Shown: positions 8,361-16,761 of the stretch, piece after piece | Layout of the letters: each line of letters begins with the position of its first letter | Numbering within the stretch: the stretch's first letter is position 1 | NCBI RefSeq assembly: GCF_008000815.1 | Contig: NZ_CP042806.1 | Location: forward strand, 248,001-312,000 | DNA: 64,000 nt | Reading direction: 5' to 3' | From: Terriglobus albidus | GTDB taxonomy: Bacteria; Acidobacteriota; Terriglobia; Terriglobales; Acidobacteriaceae | Notes under the pieces: model-generated | What the model was told of the DNA's origin: nothing | The model's input: the letters and a program-made list of their open reading frames with translations, nothing else | Databases searched by the model: none | Made by a program: the position numbers and the translations under genes

Positions 8361-10580
8361 ATGAGGTTTCCCGTGGCATTGCCGATTCCCGCAAAGCAGC
8401 TTCTGTCTCGCATCGCCTGCCTGTCTGCTCTTTTCATTGCAGCCGTTTCGGCGCAGGCCCAGGTTGAGTATGTCGATCCGACGATTGGCAATGTCGGCAT
8501 CCTGCTTGTCCCGACCCGTCCGGCCGTTTACCTCCCGAACAGCATGGTGCGGATGTATCCGCTGCGGTCGGATGCGATGGATGACCGCATTCATTCCTTC
8601 CCGCTGACGATCAGCTCACATCGCATCAGCGAGTTGTTCAGCGTTATGCCAGGAGACGGCTCCCCTGCCGCCTACGATCAGGAGACGACAACGCCGTATT
8701 ACTACGAAGCACGGTTGCGGAGCTCAGGCACCGTTACGGAGTTCACAGCGACTGAGCGCTGTGGCTACTTCCGTTTCACCTTCCCGTCCGGCAAAGCCGG
8801 CCTGGTGCTTGCCAACCGCATTGCGGGAACCCTCGCGGTTGACGACAGCAAGGTTGTCGAAGGCGAAGAGCGCTTCGATGGAATGAAGGCGTATGTGTAT
8901 GGCGAGTTCAGCAAGCCGGTAACTTCAACCCCTCATGGGGCGAACAACAAAGAAAGCCTCACTCTTGCTGCCAATACCGGCACGCTCGAATTCCGCTATG
9001 GCATTTCGTTCATCAGCGTCGAGCAGGCGAAGAAGAACCTGCAGCATGAGATTCCATCGGAAAATTTCGAGGGCATCAAGTCCGCCGCCAAAGCCCGCTG
9101 GAACCAGACGCTCGGACGTGTCGCAGTTGAAGGCGGAACGGAGGCACAGAAGAGAGTCTTCTATACCGCGCTCTATCGCAGCTCCGAGCGGATGATCAAC
9201 ATCACCGAAGACGGACAGTACTACAGCGGCTTCGATCATAAGGTCCACACCGACAGCCGTCCGTTCTACGTCGACAACTGGCTGTGGGATACCTTCCGCG
9301 CGCTGGAGCCGTTGCAGACCATCCTCAATCCGGAGATGGAAGCGGACAAACTGCAGTCGTATGTGCGGATGTATCAGCAGAGCGGCATCATGCCGACCTT
9401 TGCCATTCTGACGGGACCGTATGCCTGCATGAATGGCAACCACTCCGCTCCGTGGTTTGCCGATGCGTGGTTCAAAGGCGTGCGCAACTTCGATCTGCCG
9501 ACTGCCTATGAAGGTATTCGCAAACGTTCTCTGGAAACGACACTGCTTCCCTGGCGGCTGGGCCCAAAGACCTCGCTTGACGACTTTTATGCGCAACACG
9601 GCTACATGCCGGCGCTGCGGCCGGGCGAAACTGAAACCGTCACACAGGTGCATCCCTTCGAGAAGCGTCAACCCGTTCCGGTCACGCTGGGCAACAGCTT
9701 TGATGACTGGGCAATTGCACAGCTTGCACGTGAGCTAAAGAAGCCGGGGGATGAATCCCTCTTTCTGAAGCGTGCAGGAAACTACCGGAACCTCTTCCGC
9801 GCCGATAAGTCCCTGATGTGGCCGAAAGATGATGCGGGCAACTGGATCGAACCGATGGATCCCAAGTTCGGTGGAGGCATGGGTGGGCGCGACTTCTACG
9901 ATGAGAACAACGCCTACACCTATACCTGGGATGTCGCGCACGACTATGCCGGCCTGGTCTCACTGATGGGAGGTACGCAGAAAGCGGAAGCAAATCTCGA
10001 CCAGCTCTTCCGCGAGCCGCTGGGGCGGTCGAAGTACGAGTTTCAGGCAAAGTTCCCTGACTCCACCTCGATGGTGGGGCAGTTCTCCATGGGCAATGAA
10101 CCCAGCTTTGCGATTCCCTATATCTATGACCGTTTAGGAGCTCCATGGAAGACACAGGAGCGAGTCCGCATGCTGCTCGATGCCTTCTTTACCGACACAC
10201 TGCAGGGCATTCCCGGCGACGAGGATGGCGGCGGCATGAGCGCCTTTGTTGTCTTTTCGATGATGGGTTTCTACCCTGTGACGCCCACGGTGCCAACCTA
10301 CGATATCGCCAGCCCTGTCTTTGAGAAGACGACGATTCACCTGCAGAACGGTAAAGACTTCGTGATCGTTGCGAAGGGCGCATCGAAGCGGAACAAGTAT
10401 GTACAGGCGATCCAGCTGAATGGGAAGCCTCTCGATCATGTCTGGTTCCAGCATGCCGACCTGACGCAGGGAGGCACGCTGGAGCTGACGATGGGAGAAT
10501 CGCCGAACGCAGAGCTCGGTGCGAAGCCGGAGACATTCCCGCCGAGTTCGATGGACGTGCATCCGGAGAGTTATCGGTAG
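8361..10580 (+). CDS. Secreted glycoside hydrolase family 92 (alpha-mannosidase)
   Basis: A GH92 exo-alpha-mannosidase of 739 residues, a calcium-dependent inverting enzyme that trims alpha-1,2/1,3-mannose from glycans. It begins with a signal peptide (hydrophobic LSRIACLSALFIAAVSAQA, cleavage before QVEYVDPTIG), which favours the ATG at 8361 over the in-frame start at 8292; neither has a strong ribosome binding site. Family signatures are D-P-T-I-G-N at the mature N-terminus, GNEPSFAIPYIYDRLGAPWK near residue 580, and PGDEDGGGMSAF near 620, where the acidic residues form the catalytic and metal site. SMMGFYPVTP and YDIASPVFEK follow in the standard order. It would act in the periplasm or outside the cell. 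The next gene downstream is an IS insertion, so no operon is evident. Confidence 0.9.
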   Translation: MRFPVALPIPAKQLLSRIACLSALFIAAVSAQAQVEYVDPTIGNVGILLVPTRPAVYLPNSMVRMYPLRSDAMDDRIHSFPLTISSHRISELFSVMPGDGSPAAYDQETTTPYYYEARLRSSGTVTEFTATERCGYFRFTFPSGKAGLVLANRIAGTLAVDDSKVVEGEERFDGMKAYVYGEFSKPVTSTPHGANNKESLTLAANTGTLEFRYGISFISVEQAKKNLQHEIPSENFEGIKSAAKARWNQTLGRVAVEGGTEAQKRVFYTALYRSSERMINITEDGQYYSGFDHKVHTDSRPFYVDNWLWDTFRALEPLQTILNPEMEADKLQSYVRMYQQSGIMPTFAILTGPYACMNGNHSAPWFADAWFKGVRNFDLPTAYEGIRKRSLETTLLPWRLGPKTSLDDFYAQHGYMPALRPGETETVTQVHPFEKRQPVPVTLGNSFDDWAIAQLARELKKPGDESLFLKRAGNYRNLFRADKSLMWPKDDAGNWIEPMDPKFGGGMGGRDFYDENNAYTYTWDVAHDYAGLVSLMGGTQKAEANLDQLFREPLGRSKYEFQAKFPDSTSMVGQFSMGNEPSFAIPYIYDRLGAPWKTQERVRMLLDAFFTDTLQGIPGDEDGGGMSAFVVFSMMGFYPVTPTVPTYDIASPVFEKTTIHLQNGKDFVIVAKGASKRNKYVQAIQLNGKPLDHVWFQHADLTQGGTLELTMGESPNAELGAKPETFPPSSMDVHPESYR

Positions 10581-10594
10581 ATCTTTTTGTTCAG

Positions 10595-10616
10595 GTGGGA
10601 GCCGTGGGCTTCAGCC
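10595..10616 (+). repeat. Family 2 repeat, left part, cut by the IS4-family element
   Basis: GTGGGAGC followed by the first half of the GTGGGCTTCAGCCCAC palindrome. The other part resumes at 12050 after the insertion sequence. Its last ten bases (10607-10616) are one copy of the target duplication. Confidence 0.85.
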
Positions 10617-12049
10617 TAATGTCACTTACTTTGTACCTGTGAGTTGGAAAATTGTGTGCAGGAGAGGGAGATAAGAAGCAATCTGTAAGAGCTCTGGGAA
10701 TCGCGTCAGGTCTGGATGGAGATCAAGGCAGAAGCAGAAAACCTACTGAAGTTGTTTGAACGGGTTGTTCCTGTTATCTCGTGGGGGGAATTTGGCGGTG
10801 GTGGCCAAATCTACACGTTGCCGGTAGTGGTGGAGATGATGTTGCTGCAGCGTCTGAGTGAACACGGGACGCAGCAGGAAGCTGTTCATGCGCTGTTGGG
10901 TGGTCGTCTGGATAGGCTGCTACCCAACAGCAAGCGCGTGCAAGGGGGACGTATTTCAGCCAACACTGGCGGCTACGCCCGGGCATGTGGGCGAATCACC
11001 CCAGAGACGGTGGAACAGGTCTGCGATCAGACGTTGGCCGCACTGAGCGGTCAGATCGAAGCGGAGGCGAAATGGGGTCGCCCGGTGCTGCTGCTGGATG
11101 GCAGCAGTGTGCGCCTGGAGCATACAGCCGATATCTTGAAGGCATTTCCAGCGGGCCGAAACCAGCACGGTCTCGGTCACTGGGGGATCATGAAGTGGGT
11201 CTGCCTGCATGATGTGCGGACAGGGATCGCACAACGTCCAGCCTGGGGACCGATGTATGGACCGGAGGCGGTGAGCGAGCAAAACCTTGCGAAGAAGGTT
11301 CTGAGCCGGGCACCCGCAGGCAGTGTGATTATCGGGGATGGCGGCTTCGGGATCTTCGCTTTTGCGCAGGAAGTGATCGGCAGCGGGCATCAAGCTCTGT
11401 TCCGTCTGAGCAAGGCACGGGCCCTCTCCCTGGGAGGTAAATCTCTGCCGGCTCAGGGGGAGTTTTTGGTGTGCTGGAAACCCAGCGCGCAGGAACGCAA
11501 AAAATACCCAGAGCTGGCGGATGCTGAAATAAAAGGCCGCTTGATCGTGTGTTCGGCCAAGGGTTTTCGCGACAGCCTCTATCTGTTCACCACGCTGGAG
11601 CAGGAGGCCGACGAGATCGTCGCTCTGTACGGAGAACGCTGGAATCTGGAACTGGATCTCAGAACCCTGAAGGGAACTCTGCGGCTGGAGCACCTGCATG
11701 GCAAAAGCCAAGCCGCGGTAGAGAAAGAGTTGCTTATCGCCGTCGTAGCCTATGGGTTGGTCAGGGCTTTTATGGCCACCGCCGCCCGCAGGGCCGGCGT
11801 CGATCCACGAATCTTGAGCTTCACGCAGGCCTACGGCCTGATCAATGCCATGAGCCCTAAACTCTGCTCTCCAGACCCAGTCCTCAGACAACAAACCTAC
11901 GACCGGCTACTCGATTACATCTCCAAAGCAAAGCTGCCTCAACGAAAGAAAAAACGTTCTTACCCCAGAGAAGTCTGGGGTAGAGGCAAATCCTTCCCCT
12001 CCAAACATCACTTCGGCCCTCTACCAAAAACAAAAAGTAAGTGACATTA
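10617..12049 (+). mobile_element. Complete IS4-family insertion sequence, 1433 bp
   Basis: The terminal inverted repeats are TAATGTCACTTACTTT at the left and its complement AAAGTAAGTGACATTA at the right. GGCTTCAGCC flanks both sides (10607-10616 and 12050-12059), a 10-bp target duplication that fits the IS4 family. It holds a single intact transposase gene. Removing the element and one duplication restores an unbroken family 2 repeat, so both the event and its boundaries are clear. The intact frame, ends and duplication suggest a recent insertion. Confidence 0.95.
10716..12044 (+). CDS. IS4-family DDE transposase
   Basis: A 442-residue transposase that cuts and rejoins the element ends. The catalytic triad is visible: Asp128 in LLLDGSS, Asp208 in IIGDGGF, and Glu312 inside the YREK signature of the IS4 family, spaced exactly Y305-(2)-R308-(3)-E312-(6)-K319. 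The length is normal for the family and the frame has no stop or shift, so the element may be active. The stop codon lies six bases inside the right end, and the C-terminal Lys/Arg-rich tail is partly encoded by the inverted repeat. Transcription probably starts in the ~100-base left leader, and no strong promoter was recognised there. Confidence 0.95.
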   Translation: MEIKAEAENLLKLFERVVPVISWGEFGGGGQIYTLPVVVEMMLLQRLSEHGTQQEAVHALLGGRLDRLLPNSKRVQGGRISANTGGYARACGRITPETVEQVCDQTLAALSGQIEAEAKWGRPVLLLDGSSVRLEHTADILKAFPAGRNQHGLGHWGIMKWVCLHDVRTGIAQRPAWGPMYGPEAVSEQNLAKKVLSRAPAGSVIIGDGGFGIFAFAQEVIGSGHQALFRLSKARALSLGGKSLPAQGEFLVCWKPSAQERKKYPELADAEIKGRLIVCSAKGFRDSLYLFTTLEQEADEIVALYGERWNLELDLRTLKGTLRLEHLHGKSQAAVEKELLIAVVAYGLVRAFMATAARRAGVDPRILSFTQAYGLINAMSPKLCSPDPVLRQQTYDRLLDYISKAKLPQRKKKRSYPREVWGRGKSFPSKHHFGPLPKTKSK

Positions 12050-12240
12050 GGCTTCAGCCCACGGTTTATCCGCCTTATACGAATGGGCTTTAGCCCTGGG
12101 CCTTTCCTACGAAATCAGGGAAAGCCCAAGGCTAAAGCCCACTCCTTCTCACGTTATATCAGCGGGCTGAAGCCCGCTTTTCCCACCCGGTTCGAGCTTC
12201 GCTCGAATGCCCACATAAGCTTCGCGTATCCACCCCAACG
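12050..12240 (+). repeat. Family 2 repeat, right part, with hairpin tail
   Basis: It continues the split copy. GGGCTTTAGCCCTGGGCC-like and AAGGCTAAAGCCC arms form the middle hairpin, GCGGGCTGAAGCCCGC the third, ending with CCCAC at 12186. A tail with TTCGAGCTTCGCTCGAA and further small palindromes runs on toward the sigma-factor gene; a similar tail follows the copy at 18948. Confidence 0.75.
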
Positions 12241-12302
12241 AAGCGAGGCTTGTAGGAGGCCCCGATATGCGATGGATAGGGCACCCAAATTTGAAGCTCC
12301 GC

Positions 12303-13547
12303 TTATAGCCTTTCGCACAAACGAGCGGCCTGTGTCTGCAGATACTGCTGTTCCGGCAGGCTGGTCGTGCGGGTAGCCGCCATATGGTAATGGGCGATAG
12401 CGGCCTTGTAGTCACCGGCCATCTCAAGCAGGTGAGCACGAGCGGCGTCGAGGCGATGATGCCTGGCGATGCGTTCATCGGCATCGAGAGCCCGCAATAG
12501 CTCAAGCCCTTTCGTTAGTCCATAAACCATCGCAGCGGCAATGGCGTGATTCAAGGCGACCATCGGGTTATCGGAGATGCGTTTCATCAGCTCGTAGAGA
12601 GCGAGAATCTGCGGCCAGTCTGTGTCTTCGGCTCGCTGGGCTTCATCGTGCAGTGCGGCGATGGCTGCCTGAAGCTGATAAGCGCCGACAGCTCCACGCG
12701 AAATGGCCTTCTGCAGCAGCGCTGCACCTTCGGCGATCTCCGGCTGTTTCCATAGCGTACGGTCCTGACGATCGAGCGGAATCAGTTCTCCTCCTGGTCC
12801 GGTTCGTGCCTCGCGCCGCGCATGCGTCAGCACCATCAGTGCGAGCAGGCCTTCGACTTCGGGATTCTCCGGCATCAGGGCATGGAGTGATCGTGTCAGG
12901 CGAATCGCCTCCTGAGAGAGCTCGATACGTTGCGCCGATTCTCCGGCGCTGGCGACGTAGCCTTCGTTGAAGATGAGGTAGAGGATATGCAGTACCGCCG
13001 CGAGCCGTTCGCTCTGTTCCCTGCCTTCGGGCATGTGGAAGCGTGACCCCGCAGTCTTGATCGCCGCCTTTGCACGGCTGATGCGCTGGGCCATCGTTGC
13101 CTCTGGCACAAGGAAGGCATGGGCGATCTGTGCCGTGGTTAGGCCGCCGACTGCTCTGAGAGTAAGCGCAATGGCCGATGCCGGCGTCAGGGATGGATGA
13201 CAGCAGAGGAAGAAGAGCGTGAGGGTGTCATCCGGATCTACATCTGTAGCATCCTGACGAAGAGCATCAAGGGCGACCTCCTGTTCACGTTCTCTGCGTG
13301 CGATCTCGCTGCGGATCGCATCGAGCATGCGTCGCGAGGCCACGCGGATCAGCCAGCCGCGCGGATTCTCCGGAACGCCCGTCTGCGGCCATTGCAGCGC
13401 CGCGGCGATCAACGCCTCCTGTACGGCGTCTTCCGCGGCAGCGAAGTCGCGGTAGCGGCGAGCGACAATACCCAGCACCTGCGGCGCAAGGTCGCGCAAC
13501 AGGTGCTGGGAGTGCTCGTCGAGTTCCGTAGTCAGGGCCTCGCTCAC
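12303..13547 (-). CDS. ECF42-type RNA polymerase sigma factor
   Basis: A 414-residue sigma factor of the ECF42 type. Region 2 is at about residues 20-85 (AAEDAVQEALIAAALQWP, then NPRGWLIRVASRRMLDAIR). Region 4 is at about 110-165 (LTLFFLCCHPSLTPASAIALTLRAVGGL, then ATMAQRISRAKAAI). A long TPR-like C-terminal extension (DUF6596) starts at LYLIFNEGYVAS. In this group the extension replaces an anti-sigma factor, and a DGPF (YCII-type) protein is the usual genomic partner. That partner is directly upstream: the GTG start at 13547 overlaps its stop codon, indicating translational coupling. A VOC protein begins the same operon. A second DGPF-ECF42 pair lies at the far end of the window. The regulon is unknown. 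Confidence 0.9.
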   Translation of the reverse strand: MSEALTTELDEHSQHLLRDLAPQVLGIVARRYRDFAAAEDAVQEALIAAALQWPQTGVPENPRGWLIRVASRRMLDAIRSEIARREREQEVALDALRQDATDVDPDDTLTLFFLCCHPSLTPASAIALTLRAVGGLTTAQIAHAFLVPEATMAQRISRAKAAIKTAGSRFHMPEGREQSERLAAVLHILYLIFNEGYVASAGESAQRIELSQEAIRLTRSLHALMPENPEVEGLLALMVLTHARREARTGPGGELIPLDRQDRTLWKQPEIAEGAALLQKAISRGAVGAYQLQAAIAALHDEAQRAEDTDWPQILALYELMKRISDNPMVALNHAIAAAMVYGLTKGLELLRALDADERIARHHRLDAARAHLLEMAGDYKAAIAHYHMAATRTTSLPEQQYLQTQAARLCERL

Positions 13548-13936
13548 AGATCCCCGGCCTTCCGTGTCATGATCTGCCGTACCTCGATCGGCATTGCCGT
13601 CGCGCTTCCTCCCGGCGCAGGACCTGCGGAGAGCCGTGCGGCGATCTCATAGGCGCGCTCCTGGCTTTCGACATCGATGATCCAGTAGCCGAGCAGGAAC
13701 TCTTTGGATTCAGGGAAGACTCCATCGGTGATGGGCATACCATCTTTTCCAGCGGTGACGATCCGCGCCTGCTCGGGACCGGCGAGAGCCTCGCTGGCAA
13801 TAAACTCGCCGCTCTCGGTGAGATCCTGGTTCAGGCGATGTAGAAAGGCGAAGTGTTTCTCGACATCTGCCTTCGGCCACTGACGGTATGAGTTCACGCC
13901 CGCCTTGTTGCTGGTCATCAACAAAATGTAGTTCAT
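13544..13936 (-). CDS. YCII-related (DGPF-type) protein, partner of the ECF42 sigma factor
   Basis: A 130-residue protein of the YCII/DGPF family: MNYILLMTSNK at the N-terminus and the motif region ITDGVFPESKEFLLGYWIID at residues 69-88. The usual DGPF is DGVF here. It is a small ferredoxin-like alpha/beta fold that accompanies ECF42 sigma factors in many genomes, and its biochemical role is not established. GAGGAG eight bases upstream supports the ATG at 13936. It overlaps the sigma gene start by four bases and follows the VOC gene after 44 bases. The paralogue at 62862 has the canonical DGPFAETKEQLGGFY, so this copy is the more diverged of the two. Confidence 0.88.
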   Translation of the reverse strand: MNYILLMTSNKAGVNSYRQWPKADVEKHFAFLHRLNQDLTESGEFIASEALAGPEQARIVTAGKDGMPITDGVFPESKEFLLGYWIIDVESQERAYEIAARLSAGPAPGGSATAMPIEVRQIMTRKAGDL

Positions 13937-13980
13937 GTACTTTGCTCCTCAAATCTCTTTCTGTTGTGTGAGATATGTTG

Positions 13981-14517
13981 CTACTTGCCGGTGACAAACA
14001 TCCAGCGGACACCGAATTTGTCGTTGAGAGCTCCGTAGGCGCCGAAGAACTGCTGCTGCAGCGGATCGGTGATTTCGGCCCCGTCGGAGAGCTTGTGGAA
14101 TAGCCCAGTAAGGGCTTCCAGCATCCCTCCGCTGAGATAGAGACAGTTCATATTGCCACGTGCCATCTTCCTGTCGGGATGCAGCCAGTCAGAAGCTGAG
14201 ATCTCAAGCAGACCGCTGCGCAGGTTGGCATTGAGAACCTTCTCCTGGTGTTCGGCCGGCATGTGATCCTTCACAGGCGAGTCCTTCACCTTGAGCACTT
14301 TTAGCTCGCCGCCCAGACAGGAATGGTAGAACTCCATTGCCTGGAGGCAGTTGCCGTCGAAGAGAAGGTATGGGGTCAAGGTGGTTCGTTCTGTATCGTA
14401 GGTGCGCATGGTTTGACTTGCCTCCGAGTGAGATTGAGATGGAGCCGCGACCAGGGCGGCAGCAGAAGCTGCAGTGGCGACGAACCGGCGGCGGGTAAGT
14501 GAGTTGGCGTTAGACAT
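13981..14517 (-). CDS. VOC/PhnB-like protein with a Tat-like leader
   Basis: A glyoxalase-fold (VOC, PhnB-like) protein: TLTPYLLFDGNCLQAMEFYH, LGGELKVLKVKDSP, NCLYLSGG and FGAYGALNDKFGVRWMFVTG are the family landmarks. Function within the family ranges from resistance proteins to dioxygenase-like binders and cannot be fixed here. From the ATG at 14517 the protein starts with MSNANSLTRRRFVATAAS and an Ala-rich stretch, which reads as a twin-arginine export signal and is unusual for a PhnB-like protein. An internal ATG at 14409 with GGAGG eleven bases upstream would give a 142-residue cytosolic form. The gene heads the VOC-DGPF-ECF42 operon, a known neighbourhood for such proteins, and is divergent from the MscS gene. 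Confidence 0.75.
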   Translation of the reverse strand: MSNANSLTRRRFVATAASAAALVAAPSQSHSEASQTMRTYDTERTTLTPYLLFDGNCLQAMEFYHSCLGGELKVLKVKDSPVKDHMPAEHQEKVLNANLRSGLLEISASDWLHPDRKMARGNMNCLYLSGGMLEALTGLFHKLSDGAEITDPLQQQFFGAYGALNDKFGVRWMFVTGK

Positions 14518-14641
14518 GGCTGACTTTCCCCTTTCACGCGATAGTCGGAGCCAGGGATCGACTTCTCGACATGGCCGTGAAAATAATTTCAGCCCCGGAG
14601 AGATATCACCGGTCTTAATCAAAACCTGTGAGAATACAGGC

Positions 14642-16507
14642 ATGACAACGCATCCCCATGCGCCGGCGCCCGCCCCCACGACACGGCGGACTGTTTTCGG
14701 ACGCACAAAACTGGTGCTGCTTCTGGCGTTAGCGGCGCTGCTGGTGTTCTTTCTGGTCGTCTCCTGGACGACCCGCGATTCAATGGCCCATCTCCCCTTC
14801 CTGAAAGGACAGGGCAAAGCACGGGTGCTGGCCGACCAGGACACTCTTGTTGATACGCGGCCGTGGCAGACGGCGCAGGCCCTGGCTTCGCTGGCGGTGA
14901 CCGCGGAAGAGGTAGAGTATGCGCGTCAGGCTGAGAAGCTGGCCGACCATGAGGTAGACCAGGCCTTCGCTTCGGCATTACGGCTGGCAAGTGCCCAGGT
15001 GCAGCACAAGTCTCTCTCCGGAGAGGCACTGGAGCTCTCGCAAAAAGTTAAAGAGCTGCAGACTCTTGTGAAGCAGGACCAGGCAGCGGTGCAAGCCTTA
15101 ACTCCCGCTTCCGCTCCGGCAGCAAGCGCCTCCGGTGGAGCCGCACAGGCTGTCGCCAACTCCGACGATCTGGAGATCGCCAAGGCGCAACTTGGGCTTG
15201 ATACGGACCAACTTGCCGACGCGCAGCAGGATCTGGCGCGTGCGGTCGGCGACCAGCGCAGCCGGATTCAGGAAGAGCTTGCCGAGCGCGAAGCCGCGGT
15301 AAAGAAGTATGACAGCGAAGCGCATGGCAACACCCAGACGGCGGTTCTCTCCGCGGGACAGTACGGCACACTGGCGGGGCGCATCCGGGCATGGATGAAC
15401 CAGCGCAGCCGCTATCAACTGATCCAGCAGGCGCTGCAACAGGCGAACGCGGACATCGCAGCCCTGACCGCGCAGCACAATGCGCTGGAGGCAAAGGCCA
15501 ACAGCGCGGCAGCCAGCGGCGATGACCATGCCTCACGGCTCGCCAGCCTGAAGGAGCGTGCCGCTGAGCGGCAGATCCTAAGCATCTTTGACGACCGCAT
15601 CCAATCGCAACAGCAGCTCGCCGATGTCTATCGCAAGTGGAGCGATCAGGTGCTCCTGCAGCATCGGATCGTGCTGCATCTGCTGCTGCAGTCGCTGGCG
15701 GTGATTGTTGCCATCCTGATCTGCATGGTACTTACCGACATGCTGCTGCTGCGGTTACTCGAGCGACCGGCGCTTGATCGCAGACGCAAGCAGACGCTGC
15801 AGACGATCCTGCAACTGGGCATCCAGGTACTGGGCATTTTGTTGATCCTGCTGGTGGTCTTCGGGTCTCCGCGACAGATGACGACCATTCTGGGCCTCGC
15901 AACCGCAGGCCTTACTGTTGTGCTGCAGGACTTCATCCTCGCCTTCTTCGGCTGGTTTGTTCTGATGGGCAGAAACGGCATTCGTGTTGGCGACTGGGTA
16001 GAGATCAATGGAGTCGGCGGCGAGGTGATCGAGATCAATCTCTTCCGCACCACGATGCTCGAGACAGGCAACTGGACCGCCAAGGGGCACCCCACCGGCC
16101 GCCGCGTGACCTTCATCAACAGCTTCGCCATCCGTGGACAATACTTCAACTTCTCCACCACGGGACAGTGGATGTGGGACGAGATCTCCGTGAGCATCCC
16201 CGCATCGGATAACACGTATGAAGTGGTGGAGGAGATTCACAACGTCATCGTGCAGGAGACGGAGAAGAGCGCACGACTCGCCGAAGACGAGTGGAGACGC
16301 AGCACACGGCAGTATGGACTGAGCCAGTTCAGCGCCGATCCGGCGATCAACCTGCGCCCTTCTGGTGCTGGGATTGACCTGGTGATCCGCTACATCACGC
16401 GGGCGTCAGAACGCTTCGAGACGCGGAACCGGCTGTATCAGCGCGTGATCGATGTGATGCACAAACCGGCTGCGCTTGCGGTGCATACCGGGGAGAAGGT
16501 GGGATAG
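14642..16507 (+). CDS. MscS-family mechanosensitive channel with long coiled-coil N-terminus
   Basis: A 621-residue inner-membrane protein. A first membrane helix (KLVLLLALAALLVFFLVVSW, residues ~23-42) is followed by about 280 residues rich in Ala, Gln and Glu with heptad character, predicted coiled coil in the periplasm. Helices at ~340-365 and ~385-405 come next, then the conserved MscS pore helix and beta domain (TTILGLATAGLTVVLQDFIL, then G-R-N-G-I-R-V-G-D-W-V-E-I). Such channels open under membrane tension to release solutes during osmotic downshock. The frame is open to 14474, but that part antisenses the VOC leader, so the ATG at 14642 is preferred; its ribosome binding site is weak. 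It has no codirectional partner. Confidence 0.85.
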   Translation: MTTHPHAPAPAPTTRRTVFGRTKLVLLLALAALLVFFLVVSWTTRDSMAHLPFLKGQGKARVLADQDTLVDTRPWQTAQALASLAVTAEEVEYARQAEKLADHEVDQAFASALRLASAQVQHKSLSGEALELSQKVKELQTLVKQDQAAVQALTPASAPAASASGGAAQAVANSDDLEIAKAQLGLDTDQLADAQQDLARAVGDQRSRIQEELAEREAAVKKYDSEAHGNTQTAVLSAGQYGTLAGRIRAWMNQRSRYQLIQQALQQANADIAALTAQHNALEAKANSAAASGDDHASRLASLKERAAERQILSIFDDRIQSQQQLADVYRKWSDQVLLQHRIVLHLLLQSLAVIVAILICMVLTDMLLLRLLERPALDRRRKQTLQTILQLGIQVLGILLILLVVFGSPRQMTTILGLATAGLTVVLQDFILAFFGWFVLMGRNGIRVGDWVEINGVGGEVIEINLFRTTMLETGNWTAKGHPTGRRVTFINSFAIRGQYFNFSTTGQWMWDEISVSIPASDNTYEVVEEIHNVIVQETEKSARLAEDEWRRSTRQYGLSQFSADPAINLRPSGAGIDLVIRYITRASERFETRNRLYQRVIDVMHKPAALAVHTGEKVG

Positions 16508-16560
16508 ACGGGTCACCTTTTCATTTGTCATTCTGAACGTAGCGCAGGACCCGCTTATTT

Positions 16561-16653
16561 TTTGTCATTTCGCAGCGACCGAAGGGAGCGGAGAAATCTG
16601 CTTCTCTACCCAGTACCCTTCCAAGGGAAAGCAGATCCCTGCGGGATGACAAA
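16561..16653. repeat. Family 3 dispersed repeat, copy 2
   Basis: TTTGTCAT at 16561 and ATGACAAA ending at 16653 bound the element. The interior has GGAGCGGAGAAATCTGCTTC and AGCAGATCCCTGCGGG. A related TTTGTCATTCTGAACGTAGCG piece stands just before it at 16535. Confidence 0.75.
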
Positions 16654-16664
16654 ACTAAAAAACT

Positions 16665-16707
16665 ATTCGCGCGGAGCGCGAATACCCAGGTCCCCGAGGG
16701 ACCTGGG
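16665..16707. other. Two adjacent perfect hairpins
   Basis: ATTCGCGC/GCGCGAAT (16665-16683, loop GGA) is followed at once by CCCAGGTCCC/GGGACCTGGG (16685-16707, loop CGA). They lie between the convergent MscS and M3 genes and could terminate transcription from both sides, but no U tract follows. They resemble the tails of family 2 repeats. The rest of this 254-base gap holds the family 3 repeat and AT-rich sequence. Confidence 0.6.
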
Positions 16708-16761
16708 CACCCGGTATCGGGGCACCCCGAACGTTATTCAATCATTCAGTTATTCAATTAA

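Noticed and set aside
10716-12044. Grouping the IS4 element with the GH92 and sigma-factor genes as one acquired island
   Set aside because: The element has its own ends and a simple 10-bp target duplication inside a chromosomal repeat. Nothing ties neighbouring genes to its movement.
12041-12376. Short plus-strand frame downstream of the IS4 transposase
   Set aside because: It consists of IS end, family 2 repeat and antisense sigma-factor sequence, and it has no protein-like features.
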